The notes below the pieces were generated by a model. It saw nothing but the letters and a program-made list of their open reading frames with translations, was not told the DNA's origin and did not search any database. Below, piece after piece: positions 45,812-55,832 of a stretch of 64,000 bases of DNA. Positions within the stretch are counted from its first letter, which is position 1. Each line of letters opens with the position of its first letter. The translations under genes were made by a program, and so were the position numbers. Where the stretch lies: positions 1 to 64,000 of the forward strand of contig CAJXKK010000004.1 of the NCBI GenBank assembly GCA_913055615.1. Direction: 5' to 3'. This DNA is from an uncultured Ectothiorhodospiraceae bacterium. Its GTDB lineage: Bacteria > Pseudomonadota > Gammaproteobacteria > XJ16 > Halofilaceae.

Positions 45812-47140
45812 TCAGGCGGGGGGCTGACTCTCTTCAGCGGGCCGATGGAACGTGTCGTCGACCTTCTCGAGTTCGAACGGCAGCCGCTCCAGTACCCGCT
45901 CGTAATTGCCGAGCAGCGTTTCCTCGTCCGGTGCACCCATATAGATATAGGCAAGGGCATAGCTGTAGCTGTCCTGTTCCGGCAGTTGCGACAGCCACAT
46001 CCCCGGCTCCACCTGCGGCAGTATGTACGTTTCCGGGAAATCCTTCACGATGGCCTTGATCTCATCGGCCGTCGGTGCACGCTTGACGCGCGCGTCGCCA
46101 CTGAATACGCGGTGGAAGAACTTGCCCGCGATCGGGAATTTACCTTCCCGCGAAGGCATGTTCGGATGCCGTCCGAGCGCCAGGTCGATCGTGAGCTGCT
46201 GATTACTGACCCCGTCGACCTTCTCGAAGATATCGCTGTGCGACTGCGATATCCGGGTATTGACCTCCAGCAGCCACACCTTGTCGAGTTGCTCGTCCCA
46301 GAAGTATTCGATGTTGAAGGACGAGTTGTTGTAGCCGACGTGCGTCATGATGCGGTCGGTGAGCCGCTCCATTTCCTTCTGGATCCGCTCGGGCAGCCGG
46401 GACGGGTACTGGTAGCGGAAGAAACTCAACACCTGTGGGTAGCGGATGGAGTCGACCAGACCGGTACAGGTTACTTTGCCGTCGTAGACGTAGCCTTCCA
46501 TCGTGCATTGGCGCCCACCGATGATCTCCTCGGCGATGCAGTAATGGCCGCTGATCTCGGCGACTTCCGCGGGCAGCTGCAGCTGGTCGAGGATGTAGTC
46601 GAACGGTTCGGAGATCGTGCCGATCCCGGCCCGCAGCCGTTCGATCGCGAGGTCGAAATCCTCCGGCTTGTCGATGCGGAACCCGAGCCGCGAGCCCGAG
46701 CCCTTGATCGGTTTGACGAAGAACGGGAAGCCGAGGCCGATGTTCCCCAGCGCGTTGTCGTTGAACGGGTCGAAAGCGATGAAGCCCGGGATGTGCTCGG
46801 GGATTGCCTCGCGCTGGCAGAGCCGGCTCCAGTACTTGTGCTCACACTTTAAAAGCGCTTGCAGCGAGACACTCGCGGTGCCGAAGCGATGACAGATGAT
46901 CGGCAACATCGTCGAGACGGGGAAATCCATGTAGCCGGCGATGCCATCGATCGAGCCCTCAAATGCATTGAGCTGCTCTTCGGCCGCCTGCAACAGGGCA
47001 GGGATATCGAACTCTTCGGTCTCATAAAAGAGCGCCGGGTCCAGCAGTCCGTGGAACTCGATCTCGTCGGCGCCCCGCAGATGGCGGAGCATGTTGAGAT
47101 TGAATTCATTCAGTCCGATAACGAAAACATTCTTCTTCAT
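45812..47140 (-). CDS. ATP-grasp carboxylate-amine ligase family protein
   Basis: A 442-residue ATP-grasp enzyme of unknown product. The preATP-grasp part begins NVFVIGLNEFNLNMLRHL. The ATP clamp has FPFFVKPIKGSGSRLGFRID (about 149-168) and CIAEEIIGGRQCTMEGYVYD. The magnesium site is FNIEYFWDE and WLLEVNTRISQSHSDIF (about 310-326). These enzymes join a carboxylate to an amine via an acyl phosphate. Paired with the CocE/NonD hydrolase downstream, it suggests making and breaking of one amide-linked small molecule; this is inference. No carrier protein or amino-acid adenylation gene is near. Confidence 0.8.
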   Translation of the reverse strand: MKKNVFVIGLNEFNLNMLRHLRGADEIEFHGLLDPALFYETEEFDIPALLQAAEEQLNAFEGSIDGIAGYMDFPVSTMLPIICHRFGTASVSLQALLKCEHKYWSRLCQREAIPEHIPGFIAFDPFNDNALGNIGLGFPFFVKPIKGSGSRLGFRIDKPEDFDLAIERLRAGIGTISEPFDYILDQLQLPAEVAEISGHYCIAEEIIGGRQCTMEGYVYDGKVTCTGLVDSIRYPQVLSFFRYQYPSRLPERIQKEMERLTDRIMTHVGYNNSSFNIEYFWDEQLDKVWLLEVNTRISQSHSDIFEKVDGVSNQQLTIDLALGRHPNMPSREGKFPIAGKFFHRVFSGDARVKRAPTADEIKAIVKDFPETYILPQVEPGMWLSQLPEQDSYSYALAYIYMGAPDEETLLGNYERVLERLPFELEKVDDTFHRPAEESQPPA

Positions 47141-47342
47141 TGCACGCCCGGTTGGCCGACCGTCTCGGCGGTTAGAGGTGTTTTTACTCTAGCATGCGAA
47201 TGCCGATAGTGCCGCGGTCCTCGGCAGTTATAGAGGGTAGCCGAGGGGGCGTGGGAACCCAATGGACGGGCTTGGCAGGTCGGGTGCCGGTGCCGGCCGA
47301 TGCGCGGTGCGGCGACGCCCGGGGCGGGCGCCGCCGATGGCA

Positions 47343-50300
47343 TTATTCCTTGTCCGTTCCGGTTCCGGGAACGGGTTTGTCCGGCGAGCGATCCTCCCCG
47401 GAATCATCCTTGTCGGATCGATCGCTTCCTGATTCACGCCGGGTATTGGCGTCGTCCGCCCGAGCGGCGGTCGGGTCGGCGAGCGAACGTACACGTGTGC
47501 CGAGCTGGCTCGGCTGGCGGGCCGATACGCCCGCGTCATCGGGACTGACGTTGCCCGCGGAAGCCGTTGCGTCCTCGGTCGCCGGAGCGCCGCCGGAGAT
47601 GGGGGTCGCGGAACCGGCTTGCGTGCCCGGAGTCGCGTCGCTTGATCCGGGGGCGGCCGGTCCTTTTACCGGCTCCGTTGCACCCGTATTTTTCGGGTCG
47701 ACCGGATCGGGCGGCCGTTCACTCGGGGTCGCCCGCGGTGCGCCCGAGTCCGACGGGGTGTCGCTCCCGCTCGCACCGGTGCCGGTTGCACCGGAACGCG
47801 CTGACCGCTGTTCGCCGGACGCGGCGCTGCCCCGGGGGTTGCGCCGGGTTCCCCGGCTACGGCCATCCGGATCCGGATCGGGTTCCGATGGATTGGCATC
47901 GGCGACCTGCTGTGGTCCCTCGGATGCGCCCGTAGGCTTCGCGTTCGAGGCGCTGGATTCGCCGCCGGTGTCCTTTTTCGCGGATGCCGGTGCCGCGGCC
48001 GCGGCCTGTCCGGACCAGTCGTTGTCCCCGCGCGCGGCGTGCGAGCGGCCTGCCGACGCCGGGGCATTGTCCGGCTTGGCATTGCGCGAGCCGGAATCCC
48101 CCGTGGCCGCGGGCGTTACTTCGCCGGAGGAGGCTTCCGCGGATGCTGTCGAGCCTGACTGGTCTTCGCCCGCCGTCGCGTTGTCGGTGCCCGCTGCCCC
48201 GGAAGCGTTGTTGCGCCGCCCACCGCGGCGGCGACGGCCGCCACGGCGCGAGCGGCCACGCGAACGCGATTTGCCGCTGCCCTGACCCTCCGTCTGGGCG
48301 CTTTCGGAAACCGAGTCGGCGGATACAGTGTTTGCCTCGGTCGCGTCCTTCGCCGCAGCCGATTCCTTGTCGACATTCGTCTCGCTGCTCTTCTCGCGAC
48401 GCTGAGGCGTGTCCCCGCCCGCGCCCGTGTTCTTCGTCTCTTCGGTGGCTTCGCGCTTGTCGCTTCGACCGCCGCTCTTGCTGCCACCCGCGTCCTTCCT
48501 GCGGCGGTCGCCACTACCGCCGCGGTTCTCTTTGCGACCGCCTTCCGGTTGTTTCGGACCGTCCCCGTCGGTGCTGTCGCCACCAGCACTCCGGCGACGG
48601 TCCGCGTCGCCGCCGCGGCGCTCGGATTTCGAATCGCCGTTGCCGCCGCTACTGCGGTTGCGGCCGCCACGACGCTGACTGTTGGTGGAGCCTCCACGGG
48701 ACTGATCGCGGTTGTTTTTCGATCGGGACTGATCGCCCTGGCCGCTCGTCTCCGCCTCTTTCGATTGCTGGCCCGGATTACGCTGCGTGGCGGTTTCTTC
48801 GACCGCTGCCGCCGGCTGCTCCGCCGATGGCATGATCGCCCGCGTCAGGCGCGCGAGCAGACCGGGGCGCCGCGGCGCGGGGGCCGTCTGCTGCTGCGCG
48901 GGGGCCGTCTGCTGCTGCGCGGGTTCCGGTTCCGCCTCGGCCGCCGGGGCCTTGCGGCGCGGTTCCGGCGCCGGACCGCTCGGGGACACGGCCCGCACCG
49001 CCGGCTCCTCCGGGCGCTTACGATCTTCTTCGGCCGCCGGCAGGACGTTGGCGTCCGCCGCCTCACCGGCGAGTTCGTAGCTCCTCCGGCTGAGTGATTC
49101 GTGTTCATTATCCGAGGAGCGTACGCGTTCGATATTGTAGTGCGGCGTTTCCAGGCTCGGATCCGGGATGATAAGTAGATGCACCCGGTTGCGTTCCTCG
49201 ATCTGCGTGAGTTGTTCGCGTTTCTCGTTGAGCAGATAAGTGGCGACCTGGACCGGGACCTTGGCGACGATGCGCCCGGTCCCGTCCTTCATGGCCTCTT
49301 CGCCGAGCACGCGCAGGATCGTCAGCGAGAGCGAACCGAGGCTGCGGATCGTGCCGTGGCCCAGGCAGCGCGGGCAGGAGCTCGAGGCCGATTCACCCAG
49401 GGAGGGCTGCAGCCGCTGGCGCGACATCTCGAGCAGGCCGAAGCGGGAGATACGCCCGATCTGCACGCGGGCGCGATCCATCTTTACGGCCTCGCGCAGC
49501 CGGTTCTCGACCTCGCGCTGGTGCTTGTTGCTCATCATGTCGATGAAATCCACGACGATGAGCCCACCGATGTCGCGCAGCCGCATCTGGCGCGCGATCT
49601 CGTCCGCCGCTTCCAGGTTGGTGTGGAATGCGGTGTCCTCGATGTCGGAGCCCTTGGTCGAGCGGGCCGAGTTGATGTCGATCGAGATCAGGGCCTCGGT
49701 GTGATCAATCACCAGCGCACCGCCGGCCGGCAGCGTCACCTCGCGCTCGAAGGCGGTCTCGATCTGATGCTCGATCTGGAAGCGCGAGAACAGGGGGACA
49801 TCGTCCTCGTAGAGCTTCAGCTTGCCGATGTTGTGCGGCATGGTCTGTTCGATGAACTGCCGTGCCTGCTCGTGGATCCCGGGTTCGTCGACCTGGATGA
49901 TGCCGATGTCGTTGCGGAAATAGTCACGCAGCGCCCGGATGATGACGTTGCTCTCCTGATAAATCAGGAAGGGGGCCTTTTGCGTGTCCGCCGCCTTGCG
50001 GATCGACTTCCAGATCTCGACCTGGTAATCGAGATCCCACTGCAGCTCCTCCGCGGTACGGCCGACCCCGGCCGTGCGGACAATGGTGCCCATACCCTCG
50101 GGCACCTCGAGCTGGCTGATGGCCTCACGGACCTCGCTGCGATCCTCGCCCTCGATGCGGCGGGAGACGCCGCCGGCGCGGGGGTTATTCGGCATCAGTA
50201 CGAGGTAGCGTCCGGCGAGGCTGATGTACGTCGTCAAGGCGGCGCCCTTGGTGCCGCGCTCTTCCTTCTCGACCTGTACGACGATCTCCTGGCCGTCCTT

Positions 50301-50579
50301 CAGCGCTTCGCGGACGGCCGCCTTGCCTTCCGACTTCGCGTCGGCGAGATACTCGCGGGCGATCTCCTTGAACGGCAGGAAGCCGTGGCGGTCCGCGCCG
50401 AAGTCGACGAATGCCGCTTCGAGGCTGGGTTCGATACGGGTGATGACACCCTTGTAGACGTTGGATTTCTTCTGTTCGCGGGCGCCGTGCTCGATATCGA
50501 GGTTCTCGAGGCGCTGGCCGTCGACGATCGCGACACGCAGCTCCTCCGGCTGAGTCGCGTTGATCAGCATCCGTTTCAT
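47343..50579 (-). CDS. rne: Ribonuclease E
   Basis: The endoribonuclease that starts mRNA decay and processes rRNA and tRNA. It contains the S1 domain (about 36-118), a 5'-sensor and RNase H-like region, and the catalytic aspartates in [10 protein letters not shown] and VVDFIDMM (about 300 and 343). The zinc-link CPRC sits near 402. [16 protein letters not shown] resembles the E. coli membrane-targeting helix. Beyond about 560 the tail is disordered, rich in Arg, Gly, Ser and Asn, with an arginine-rich block ([16 protein letters not shown]) for RNA binding. The length of 1078 is near that of E. coli; no clear PNPase-binding end is visible. Confidence 0.96.
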   Translation of the reverse strand: MKRMLINATQPEELRVAIVDGQRLENLDIEHGAREQKKSNVYKGVITRIEPSLEAAFVDFGADRHGFLPFKEIAREYLADAKSEGKAAVREALKDGQEIVVQVEKEERGTKGAALTTYISLAGRYLVLMPNNPRAGGVSRRIEGEDRSEVREAISQLEVPEGMGTIVRTAGVGRTAEELQWDLDYQVEIWKSIRKAADTQKAPFLIYQESNVIIRALRDYFRNDIGIIQVDEPGIHEQARQFIEQTMPHNIGKLKLYEDDVPLFSRFQIEHQIETAFEREVTLPAGGALVIDHTEALISIDINSARSTKGSDIEDTAFHTNLEAADEIARQMRLRDIGGLIVVDFIDMMSNKHQREVENRLREAVKMDRARVQIGRISRFGLLEMSRQRLQPSLGESASSSCPRCLGHGTIRSLGSLSLTILRVLGEEAMKDGTGRIVAKVPVQVATYLLNEKREQLTQIEERNRVHLLIIPDPSLETPHYNIERVRSSDNEHESLSRRSYELAGEAADANVLPAAEEDRKRPEEPAVRAVSPSGPAPEPRRKAPAAEAEPEPAQQQTAPAQQQTAPAPRRPGLLARLTRAIMPSAEQPAAAVEETATQRNPGQQSKEAETSGQGDQSRSKNNRDQSRGGSTNSQRRGGRNRSSGGNGDSKSERRGGDADRRRSAGGDSTDGDGPKQPEGGRKENRGGSGDRRRKDAGGSKSGGRSDKREATEETKNTGAGGDTPQRREKSSETNVDKESAAAKDATEANTVSADSVSESAQTEGQGSGKSRSRGRSRRGGRRRRGGRRNNASGAAGTDNATAGEDQSGSTASAEASSGEVTPAATGDSGSRNAKPDNAPASAGRSHAARGDNDWSGQAAAAAPASAKKDTGGESSASNAKPTGASEGPQQVADANPSEPDPDPDGRSRGTRRNPRGSAASGEQRSARSGATGTGASGSDTPSDSGAPRATPSERPPDPVDPKNTGATEPVKGPAAPGSSDATPGTQAGSATPISGGAPATEDATASAGNVSPDDAGVSARQPSQLGTRVRSLADPTAARADDANTRRESGSDRSDKDDSGEDRSPDKPVPGTGTDKE

Positions 50580-51127
50580 GTTGTACCCGTTCGGTTGAAC
50601 GCGGCGCGGGGCAGGGAACAGCCCGGCGCGGACACGGCGAAGTGTCGCGCTGGCGCTCGACGTCGATCGACTCGATCACGGCGAGGCGGTGGTCCGCAGG
50701 AGAGTTCCGCCGGCTTGCGCGCGCGTTGCGATTCATTATCCGCATGTCGCCATCAGGCGGCATGCCCGTTTTCGTTCATGGCCGGGAGCGGTCTGTCACC
50801 CCTGGCCAGGCGCTGTCGCGGCAACTGGCCGGATGCGCCTTGTGCGTATCGGCGCCGGCGTGCGGCCGATTTCGCCGCACCCGTCGCACTGGAACCGCTG
50901 ATCCGCCTCGCCGGCCGTTCCTCGAACCCGGCGTGGTCGGTACAATCCCGTTCCGGTCGGGAGCGCGCCCGTGCGCGCCCAGCCGGTTGATCGCGTCTCT
51001 GCGCCGACCCACGACTACCCTTATACGACAGGAAACCGGGGATGTGCATCCGTTTGAATTGCGGGCAAAAAACGCCATCGCAATATAGCAGTAACCCCGC
51101 GCACCCGCAATCCACGCGCGGGCGCCC
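50580..51127. promoter_or_regulatory. Divergent rne/rluC control region with a long rne leader
   Basis: 548 bp without a gene. On the minus strand an extended -10 (TGCTATATT, 51082-51090) would start rne transcription near 51077, giving a leader of about 500 nt. Long rne leaders are known in enterobacteria, where RNase E cleaves its own leader to autoregulate; the same is inferred here. Open frames across the gap are shadows without family resemblance. Confidence 0.55.
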
Positions 51128-52069
51128 GTGAGCGCGCCGCAGACGGGGCGGGGTGCCCGCACTGAAGTGGCGGGTGCCGACGATGCCGGGCAGCGGATCG
51201 ACAATTATCTGCTGCGCGTGCTGCGCGGTGTCCCGCGGACCCGTGTCTACCGGCTGCTGCGCAAGGGCGAGGTCCGCGTCAACGCCGGGCGCGTGAAACC
51301 CTCGTACCGGCTCAGCGAGGGCGACCGCGTGCGTCTGCCCCCCGTGCGGACCGAGCGCCATCCCGACGGCCGGTTGCCGCCCGCGGCGCTCGACCGGCTG
51401 CGGGATTCGGTCCTGTACGAGGACGATCGCTGCCTCGTCATCGATAAACCGCCGGGCATCGCGGTGCACGCGGGCAGCGGTCTGGCCGCCGGCGTGATCG
51501 ATGGTATGCGCGAACTGCGCCCGGATCTCGGCGGTCTTGAACTGGTGCATCGCCTGGATCGGGATACCTCCGGTTGTCTATTGCTGGCCCGCGGCCGACC
51601 GGCCCTGCGGGCGCTGCAGGAGGAGTTGCGCGCGGGCGGTTTCGACAAGACCTACGCGGCGCTGCTGGTCGGTGCCTGGCCAGGGCCCGAGACCACCGTC
51701 GATCTGGCATTGCGGCGCGATGTCCTGTCATCGGGGGAGCGCATGGTCCGCCCGGATGCCACCGGCAAATCCGCTCGCAGCCACTTTCGCCGGCTCGGCG
51801 GGTCCGATCGCCTGACACTCGCCGAGATCGTGATCGACACCGGGCGCACGCACCAGATTCGGGTGCACGCCGCGACACTCGGTTATCCGGTGCTCGGGGA
51901 CTCGAAGTACGGTGATGCGCCGCCCGCCCGCGCGGCGCTGGGGCGCAAGCCGCCGCGGCTGTATCTCCATGCCTGGCGGCTGGCCTTCACCGGCGCTGAT
52001 GGACGCGTCACGGTGGAGAGCCCGCTGCCTGAAGAGTTCGCTACCCTGGTCGGAGAATCAACTATATGA
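51128..52069 (+). CDS. rluC: 23S rRNA pseudouridine synthase RluC
   Basis: It converts specific uridines of 23S rRNA (955, 2504 and 2580 in E. coli) to pseudouridine. The N-terminal S4 domain is DNYLLRVLRGVPRTRVYRLL, with KGEVRVNAGRVKPSYRLSEG after it. The catalytic aspartate is in HRLDRDTSGCLLLAR (about 142), and GRTHQIRVHAATLGYPVLGD is the RluA-family C-terminal motif. The length is 313. The start is a GTG. It overlaps the next gene by 4 bp and is divergent from rne, the usual arrangement. Confidence 0.95.
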   Translation: MSAPQTGRGARTEVAGADDAGQRIDNYLLRVLRGVPRTRVYRLLRKGEVRVNAGRVKPSYRLSEGDRVRLPPVRTERHPDGRLPPAALDRLRDSVLYEDDRCLVIDKPPGIAVHAGSGLAAGVIDGMRELRPDLGGLELVHRLDRDTSGCLLLARGRPALRALQEELRAGGFDKTYAALLVGAWPGPETTVDLALRRDVLSSGERMVRPDATGKSARSHFRRLGGSDRLTLAEIVIDTGRTHQIRVHAATLGYPVLGDSKYGDAPPARAALGRKPPRLYLHAWRLAFTGADGRVTVESPLPEEFATLVGESTI

Positions 52070-52752
52070 AGCGTATCGAACTGGTGGTCTTTGACTGGGA
52101 CGGCACCCTGATGGATTCCGCCGCCCGCATCGTCGAGGCGGTCCGGGCCGCGACCGACGCCGCCGGGTTGCCGCCGCGCTCGGGAGCGGATATCCGGGAG
52201 ATCATCGGGCTCGGCATGGGCGAGGCGATCGCCGCGCTCTATCCGGATGAACCGCAGGCGAGCCATGCCCGGCTGGCGGCGACCTACCGGAATGGGTTCG
52301 TGCGCGCCGTCGCCGATCGACCGTCGGCGCTGTTCCCGGGGGTCGAGGCGGTGCTGGCCACGCTCGAGGCCGAACGCCGCATGCTCGCGGTGGCCACCGG
52401 CAAGAGCCGCGCGGGCCTGCAGCGGGATCTTGAGAATTCAGGCATCGGCGCACGCTTTGTCGCCAGCCGTACGGTCGACGAATCGCCGTCGAAACCGGAC
52501 CCGCACATGCTCCATGAGATCATGGCGCTTTGCGGTGTCGGCCCGGATGCGACGCTGGTGGTGGGTGATAGCCTCTTCGACCTGGAGATGGCGGCGCGCG
52601 CGGGTGTGCCCGCTCTCGGCGTCGCCTGGGGCGCACACGCGTGCGAACGCCTGTGGCAGGCGGAACCGCTGGCCGTGCTGGAACGAATTGAACATCTGCC
52701 GGAACGATTGCGCCAGCACGAAGGCGGCGCGGTCGGATCGGAGCAACCCTGA
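52066..52752 (+). CDS. HAD-superfamily hydrolase, subfamily IA (Gph-like)
   Basis: A 228-residue phosphatase. Motif I is VFDWDGTLMDS (nucleophile Asp10), motif II is AVATGKS (about residue 108), motif III is Lys in ESPSKPDPHML, and motif IV is VVGDSLFDLEMA. The cap domain lies after motif I. The sequence resembles phosphoglycolate phosphatase-like proteins that sit between rluC and sppA in many gammaproteobacteria. The substrate is not proven. It starts by ATGA overlap with rluC. Confidence 0.92.
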   Translation: MKRIELVVFDWDGTLMDSAARIVEAVRAATDAAGLPPRSGADIREIIGLGMGEAIAALYPDEPQASHARLAATYRNGFVRAVADRPSALFPGVEAVLATLEAERRMLAVATGKSRAGLQRDLENSGIGARFVASRTVDESPSKPDPHMLHEIMALCGVGPDATLVVGDSLFDLEMAARAGVPALGVAWGAHACERLWQAEPLAVLERIEHLPERLRQHEGGAVGSEQP

Positions 52753-52778
52753 ATCCCGTTCAACGGAGACTTTTCAAT

Positions 52779-53756
52779 ATGGCGGAAACGGAAGAGGACC
52801 TCGCTCGCGGTGGTGACGGTCGCTGGGAACGCGACACCCTGGCGCGGCTGGCGGCGGCCGGCCTGGTCGAGCAGCGGCGCGCGCGGCGCTGGGGGATTCT
52901 GATCAAGCTGCTGGTCGTGCTGTATCTGTTCGCGCTGCTGTTCGCGGTGCTCAACGTGTCGACGCTGACGGGCGCCGCCACCCCCTCCACGGGGGCCCAC
53001 ACCGCCGTAGTCCGCGTCGAGGGCGTGATCGCCGCGGACAGCGATGCCAGTGCGGAGCGCGTGAACCAGGGGCTGCGCGAGGCCTTCGGCGCCAGCGGTA
53101 CCCAGGCCGTGCTGGTCCATATCAACAGCCCTGGCGGGAGCCCGGTTCAGGCGGGCCTGATCTACGACGAGATGCTGCGCCTGCGCGAGCAGTATCCGGA
53201 TACGCCCCTGTACGCGGTCACGACTGATCTGGCGGCGTCCGGCGGCTACTACGTCGCGGCCGCCGCGGATCGGATCTTCGCCAACCGCGCCAGCCTGGTC
53301 GGCTCGATCGGCGTGCGCTTTGGCGGGTTCGGCTTTGTCGAGGCCATGGACAAGGTGGGCGTCGACCGGCGCCTGATCACCGCTGGAGAGAACAAGGCAC
53401 TGATGGATCCATTCCTGCCGGAAGATCCGGAGCAGGTGGCACATATCCAGGCGACGGTGGATGGAATCCATGGCCAGTTCATTGCGGCCGTGAAGGAAGG
53501 GCGCGGTGATCGCCTGGGCGAGGATCCGCCGCAGGAGCTGTTCTCCGGACTGATCTGGACCGGCCAGGAGGCGCTCGACAACGGCCTCGTGGATGACCTC
53601 GCCAGTCCCTCTCAGGTGGCGCGCGAGATCGTGGGTGTTGAGCGCACGATCGACTATACCCCGCGCAAGGACCTGTTCCAGCGCTTCTCCGACCGGGTCG
53701 GCGCGACGATCGCGAAGACCCTGAAGAGTGAGGCCCTGGTACCCGATCTGCGTTGA
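52779..53756 (+). CDS. Signal peptide peptidase SppA-like S49 protease
   Basis: A membrane-anchored serine protease that digests cleaved signal peptides. One membrane helix at about residues 40-62 is followed by a single S49 domain. INSPGGSPVQAG is the substrate-binding strand, the nucleophile is in DLAASGGYYVAAA (about 153), and the general-base lysine is in TAGENKALMDPF (about 205). At 325 residues it is the short, one-domain form, unlike the double-length E. coli SppA. It is part of the rluC-HAD-sppA run. Confidence 0.92.
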   Translation: MAETEEDLARGGDGRWERDTLARLAAAGLVEQRRARRWGILIKLLVVLYLFALLFAVLNVSTLTGAATPSTGAHTAVVRVEGVIAADSDASAERVNQGLREAFGASGTQAVLVHINSPGGSPVQAGLIYDEMLRLREQYPDTPLYAVTTDLAASGGYYVAAAADRIFANRASLVGSIGVRFGGFGFVEAMDKVGVDRRLITAGENKALMDPFLPEDPEQVAHIQATVDGIHGQFIAAVKEGRGDRLGEDPPQELFSGLIWTGQEALDNGLVDDLASPSQVAREIVGVERTIDYTPRKDLFQRFSDRVGATIAKTLKSEALVPDLR

Positions 53757-53766
53757 GGATGGCGTT

Positions 53767-55314
53767 ATGAGGATCCAGTCCGATCGCCTGTACACGGCCG
53801 AGCGAGTGCGCGAACTCGATCGACGCGCGATCGAGGATCACGGTATCCGTGGCTACGATCTGATGAGGCGCGCCGGGCGGGCGGCCTTCCGCCTGTTACG
53901 CCTGCGCTGGCCAAGCGCCCGGCGAATCGCCGTGTACTGCGGTGGCGGTAATAACGGCGGCGATGGTCTCGTGGTCGCCCGCCTCGCGCGCGAGGCCGGG
54001 TTCACGGTCGAGGCGGGCCTCGCGGGTGACCCGGAACGGCTCCAGGGCGCGGCCGGCGAGGCGTGGCGCGCCTGGGTCGATGCGGGCGGCACCGCCGCGC
54101 CGCTCGATGTGGTCGACCCGGCGCGGGCCGACGTGATCGTCGATGCGCTGCTCGGTACCGGCCTCGATCGGCCCGTGCGCGGCGCGATCGCCGATGCCAT
54201 AGAGGCGATCAACGGGGTCGCCACGCCGGCGCTGGCGCTTGACATCCCCAGCGGACTACAGGCCGATACCGGGGCCGTGATGGGGCTCGCGGTGAAAGCG
54301 GACGCGACCATTACGCTCATTGGCCACAAGCGCGGCCTGTTCACGGCGGCCGGACCCGACTGCACCGGTGCGGTGTTCAGCGATGGCCTGGAGGTGCCGG
54401 CGGCGGTATACGCCGATGACGACCCCGCGGTCGAGGTCATCAACCGCTCAGCGGTGGCGCGCGCGCTGCCGCGCCACCGACCCGGCGCGCACAAGGGCGA
54501 TCGCGGCCGCGTACTCGTGGTCGGTGGCGATCACGGCTATGCCGGAGCGCCACGGTTGGCCGCCGAGGCGGCCCTGCGCGCCGGTGCCGGACTGATCACG
54601 GTCGCCACCCGGGCCGCGCACGCGCCGGCGCTCGCGGCGGCCCGGCCCGAACTGATGGCACGGGGCATCGAGGAACCGGCCAGCGAACTGCCAGCGCTGC
54701 TTGCGGTGAGCGACATGGTCGTTGCCGGCCCCGGTCTGGGTTCGGGCGAGTGGGGTCGAGCGGTGCTCGACACGATCCGCCAGGCCGGACCGGGGCGGGT
54801 ACTACTGGATGCGGATGCACTCAATCTCATGGCTGCCGAGCCCGCACTGGCGCCGACACCGACCGTTGTCACGCCGCACCCGGGTGAGGCCGGGCGTCTG
54901 CTCGGTATCGAGACTGGCGCGGTCCAGGCGGATCGGTTCGCCGCGCTCGACGGGCTGATCGACCGCTGCGGCTGTACGGTCGTGCTCAAAGGGGTGGGGA
55001 CGCTGGTCGGCACGGCCGGGCAGTGCACGGCCCTGCTCCCCGGGGCGCGGCCGGAACTCGGTGTCGGCGGGACCGGCGACGTGTTGAGCGGTCTGATCGC
55101 CGGGCTGCTGTCCCAGGGCCTGACGGGCCACGACGCGGCGTGTGCGGGCGTATGGCTGCATGCCACCGCGGCGAATGCCGCGAGTGGCGGAGGGCACGGG
55201 CGCCCCTCGCTGCCGTCTGAACTCGGGGCCGCCGCCGCAACCGTGGTGCAGGGCCTCACCGGGCGCGCCGGGCAGGGCGCGCCATGGGATCGTGAATGGC
55301 CGATCGAACGGTAG
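53767..55314 (+). CDS. nnr: Bifunctional NAD(P)H-hydrate epimerase/ADP-dependent dehydratase
   Basis: It repairs hydrated NADH and NADPH. The N-terminal YjeF_N epimerase domain (about 1-215) has YCGGGNNGGDGLVVARLA and ALLGTGLDRPVRG. The C-terminal ribokinase-like dehydratase domain (about 235-510) has RGRVLVVGGDHGYAGAP, VTPHPGEAGRLLG and the catalytic GVGGTGDVLSGLIAGLL. The length of 515 is usual. The start at 53767 follows GAGG by eight bases. It overlaps tsaE by 19 bp. Confidence 0.95.
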   Translation: MRIQSDRLYTAERVRELDRRAIEDHGIRGYDLMRRAGRAAFRLLRLRWPSARRIAVYCGGGNNGGDGLVVARLAREAGFTVEAGLAGDPERLQGAAGEAWRAWVDAGGTAAPLDVVDPARADVIVDALLGTGLDRPVRGAIADAIEAINGVATPALALDIPSGLQADTGAVMGLAVKADATITLIGHKRGLFTAAGPDCTGAVFSDGLEVPAAVYADDDPAVEVINRSAVARALPRHRPGAHKGDRGRVLVVGGDHGYAGAPRLAAEAALRAGAGLITVATRAAHAPALAAARPELMARGIEEPASELPALLAVSDMVVAGPGLGSGEWGRAVLDTIRQAGPGRVLLDADALNLMAAEPALAPTPTVVTPHPGEAGRLLGIETGAVQADRFAALDGLIDRCGCTVVLKGVGTLVGTAGQCTALLPGARPELGVGGTGDVLSGLIAGLLSQGLTGHDAACAGVWLHATAANAASGGGHGRPSLPSELGAAAATVVQGLTGRAGQGAPWDREWPIER

Positions 55315-55730
55315 CGGACGAATCGGGGATGGCCGCGCTCGGGACCGAACTCGCCGGGGTCCTGGCGGCGCCCGCCGTGGTTTTCCTCGAGGGCGCGCTC
55401 GGCGCCGGCAAGACGACGCTCGCGCGGGCGTTCCTGCGGGGACTTGGCTATACGGGGGCGGTACGCAGCCCGACCTATACCCTCGTGGAGAGCTACTCCT
55501 TCGAGGCCTTCGAGGTACATCACCTCGACCTTTATCGGGTGGCGGATCCGGACGAGCTGGAGTTCCTCGGAATCCGCGATCTCGCGGCCTCGCGAGCCAT
55601 CTGGCTGGTCGAATGGGCCGAGCGCGGGGCCGACCGGCTGCCGCCGCCGGATCACGTGATCCGGATCGACTTCGAAGGGACGGGGCGCCGCGTGGCCGGC
55701 CTGCCGGCCGCCCTTGCATGCACTGGATAA
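55296..55730 (+). CDS. tsaE: tRNA threonylcarbamoyladenosine synthesis ATPase TsaE
   Basis: The ATPase that drives the TsaBD complex in t6A formation. The Walker A motif is EGALGAGKTTLARAFLRGLG (about residues 33-52), followed by VRSPTYTLVESY and the Walker B-like HHLDLYRVADPDELEFLG. The length of 144 is standard. It overlaps nnr, as in many gammaproteobacteria, and precedes the amidase. Confidence 0.95.
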   Translation: MADRTVADESGMAALGTELAGVLAAPAVVFLEGALGAGKTTLARAFLRGLGYTGAVRSPTYTLVESYSFEAFEVHHLDLYRVADPDELEFLGIRDLAASRAIWLVEWAERGADRLPPPDHVIRIDFEGTGRRVAGLPAALACTG

Positions 55731-55832
55731 GTTCAGTGGTACTTGAGGATCTACGTGTATCTGACTGGACAGACTCGAAAATTGCTTGACCTGCACGCGA
55801 TTTTGGTCAAACTTGTGCCTGTCGCGTAAGCC

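Noticed and set aside
36095-47140. Complete genomic island bounded by two att sites
   Set aside because: No integrase and no second far copy of the tRNA end were found near 47 kb; only the short repeat beside the tRNA is supported, so an island is not called as a feature.
48116-48697. Open frames on both strands across the RNase E tail
   Set aside because: The disordered, repetitive tail of rne leaves several frames open; only the rne frame joins a recognisable catalytic domain.
55809-55814. Promoter TTGACC-17-AAACTT for the amidase
   Set aside because: The -10 hexamer matches the consensus at only two positions; the hexamers are better explained as a palindrome.
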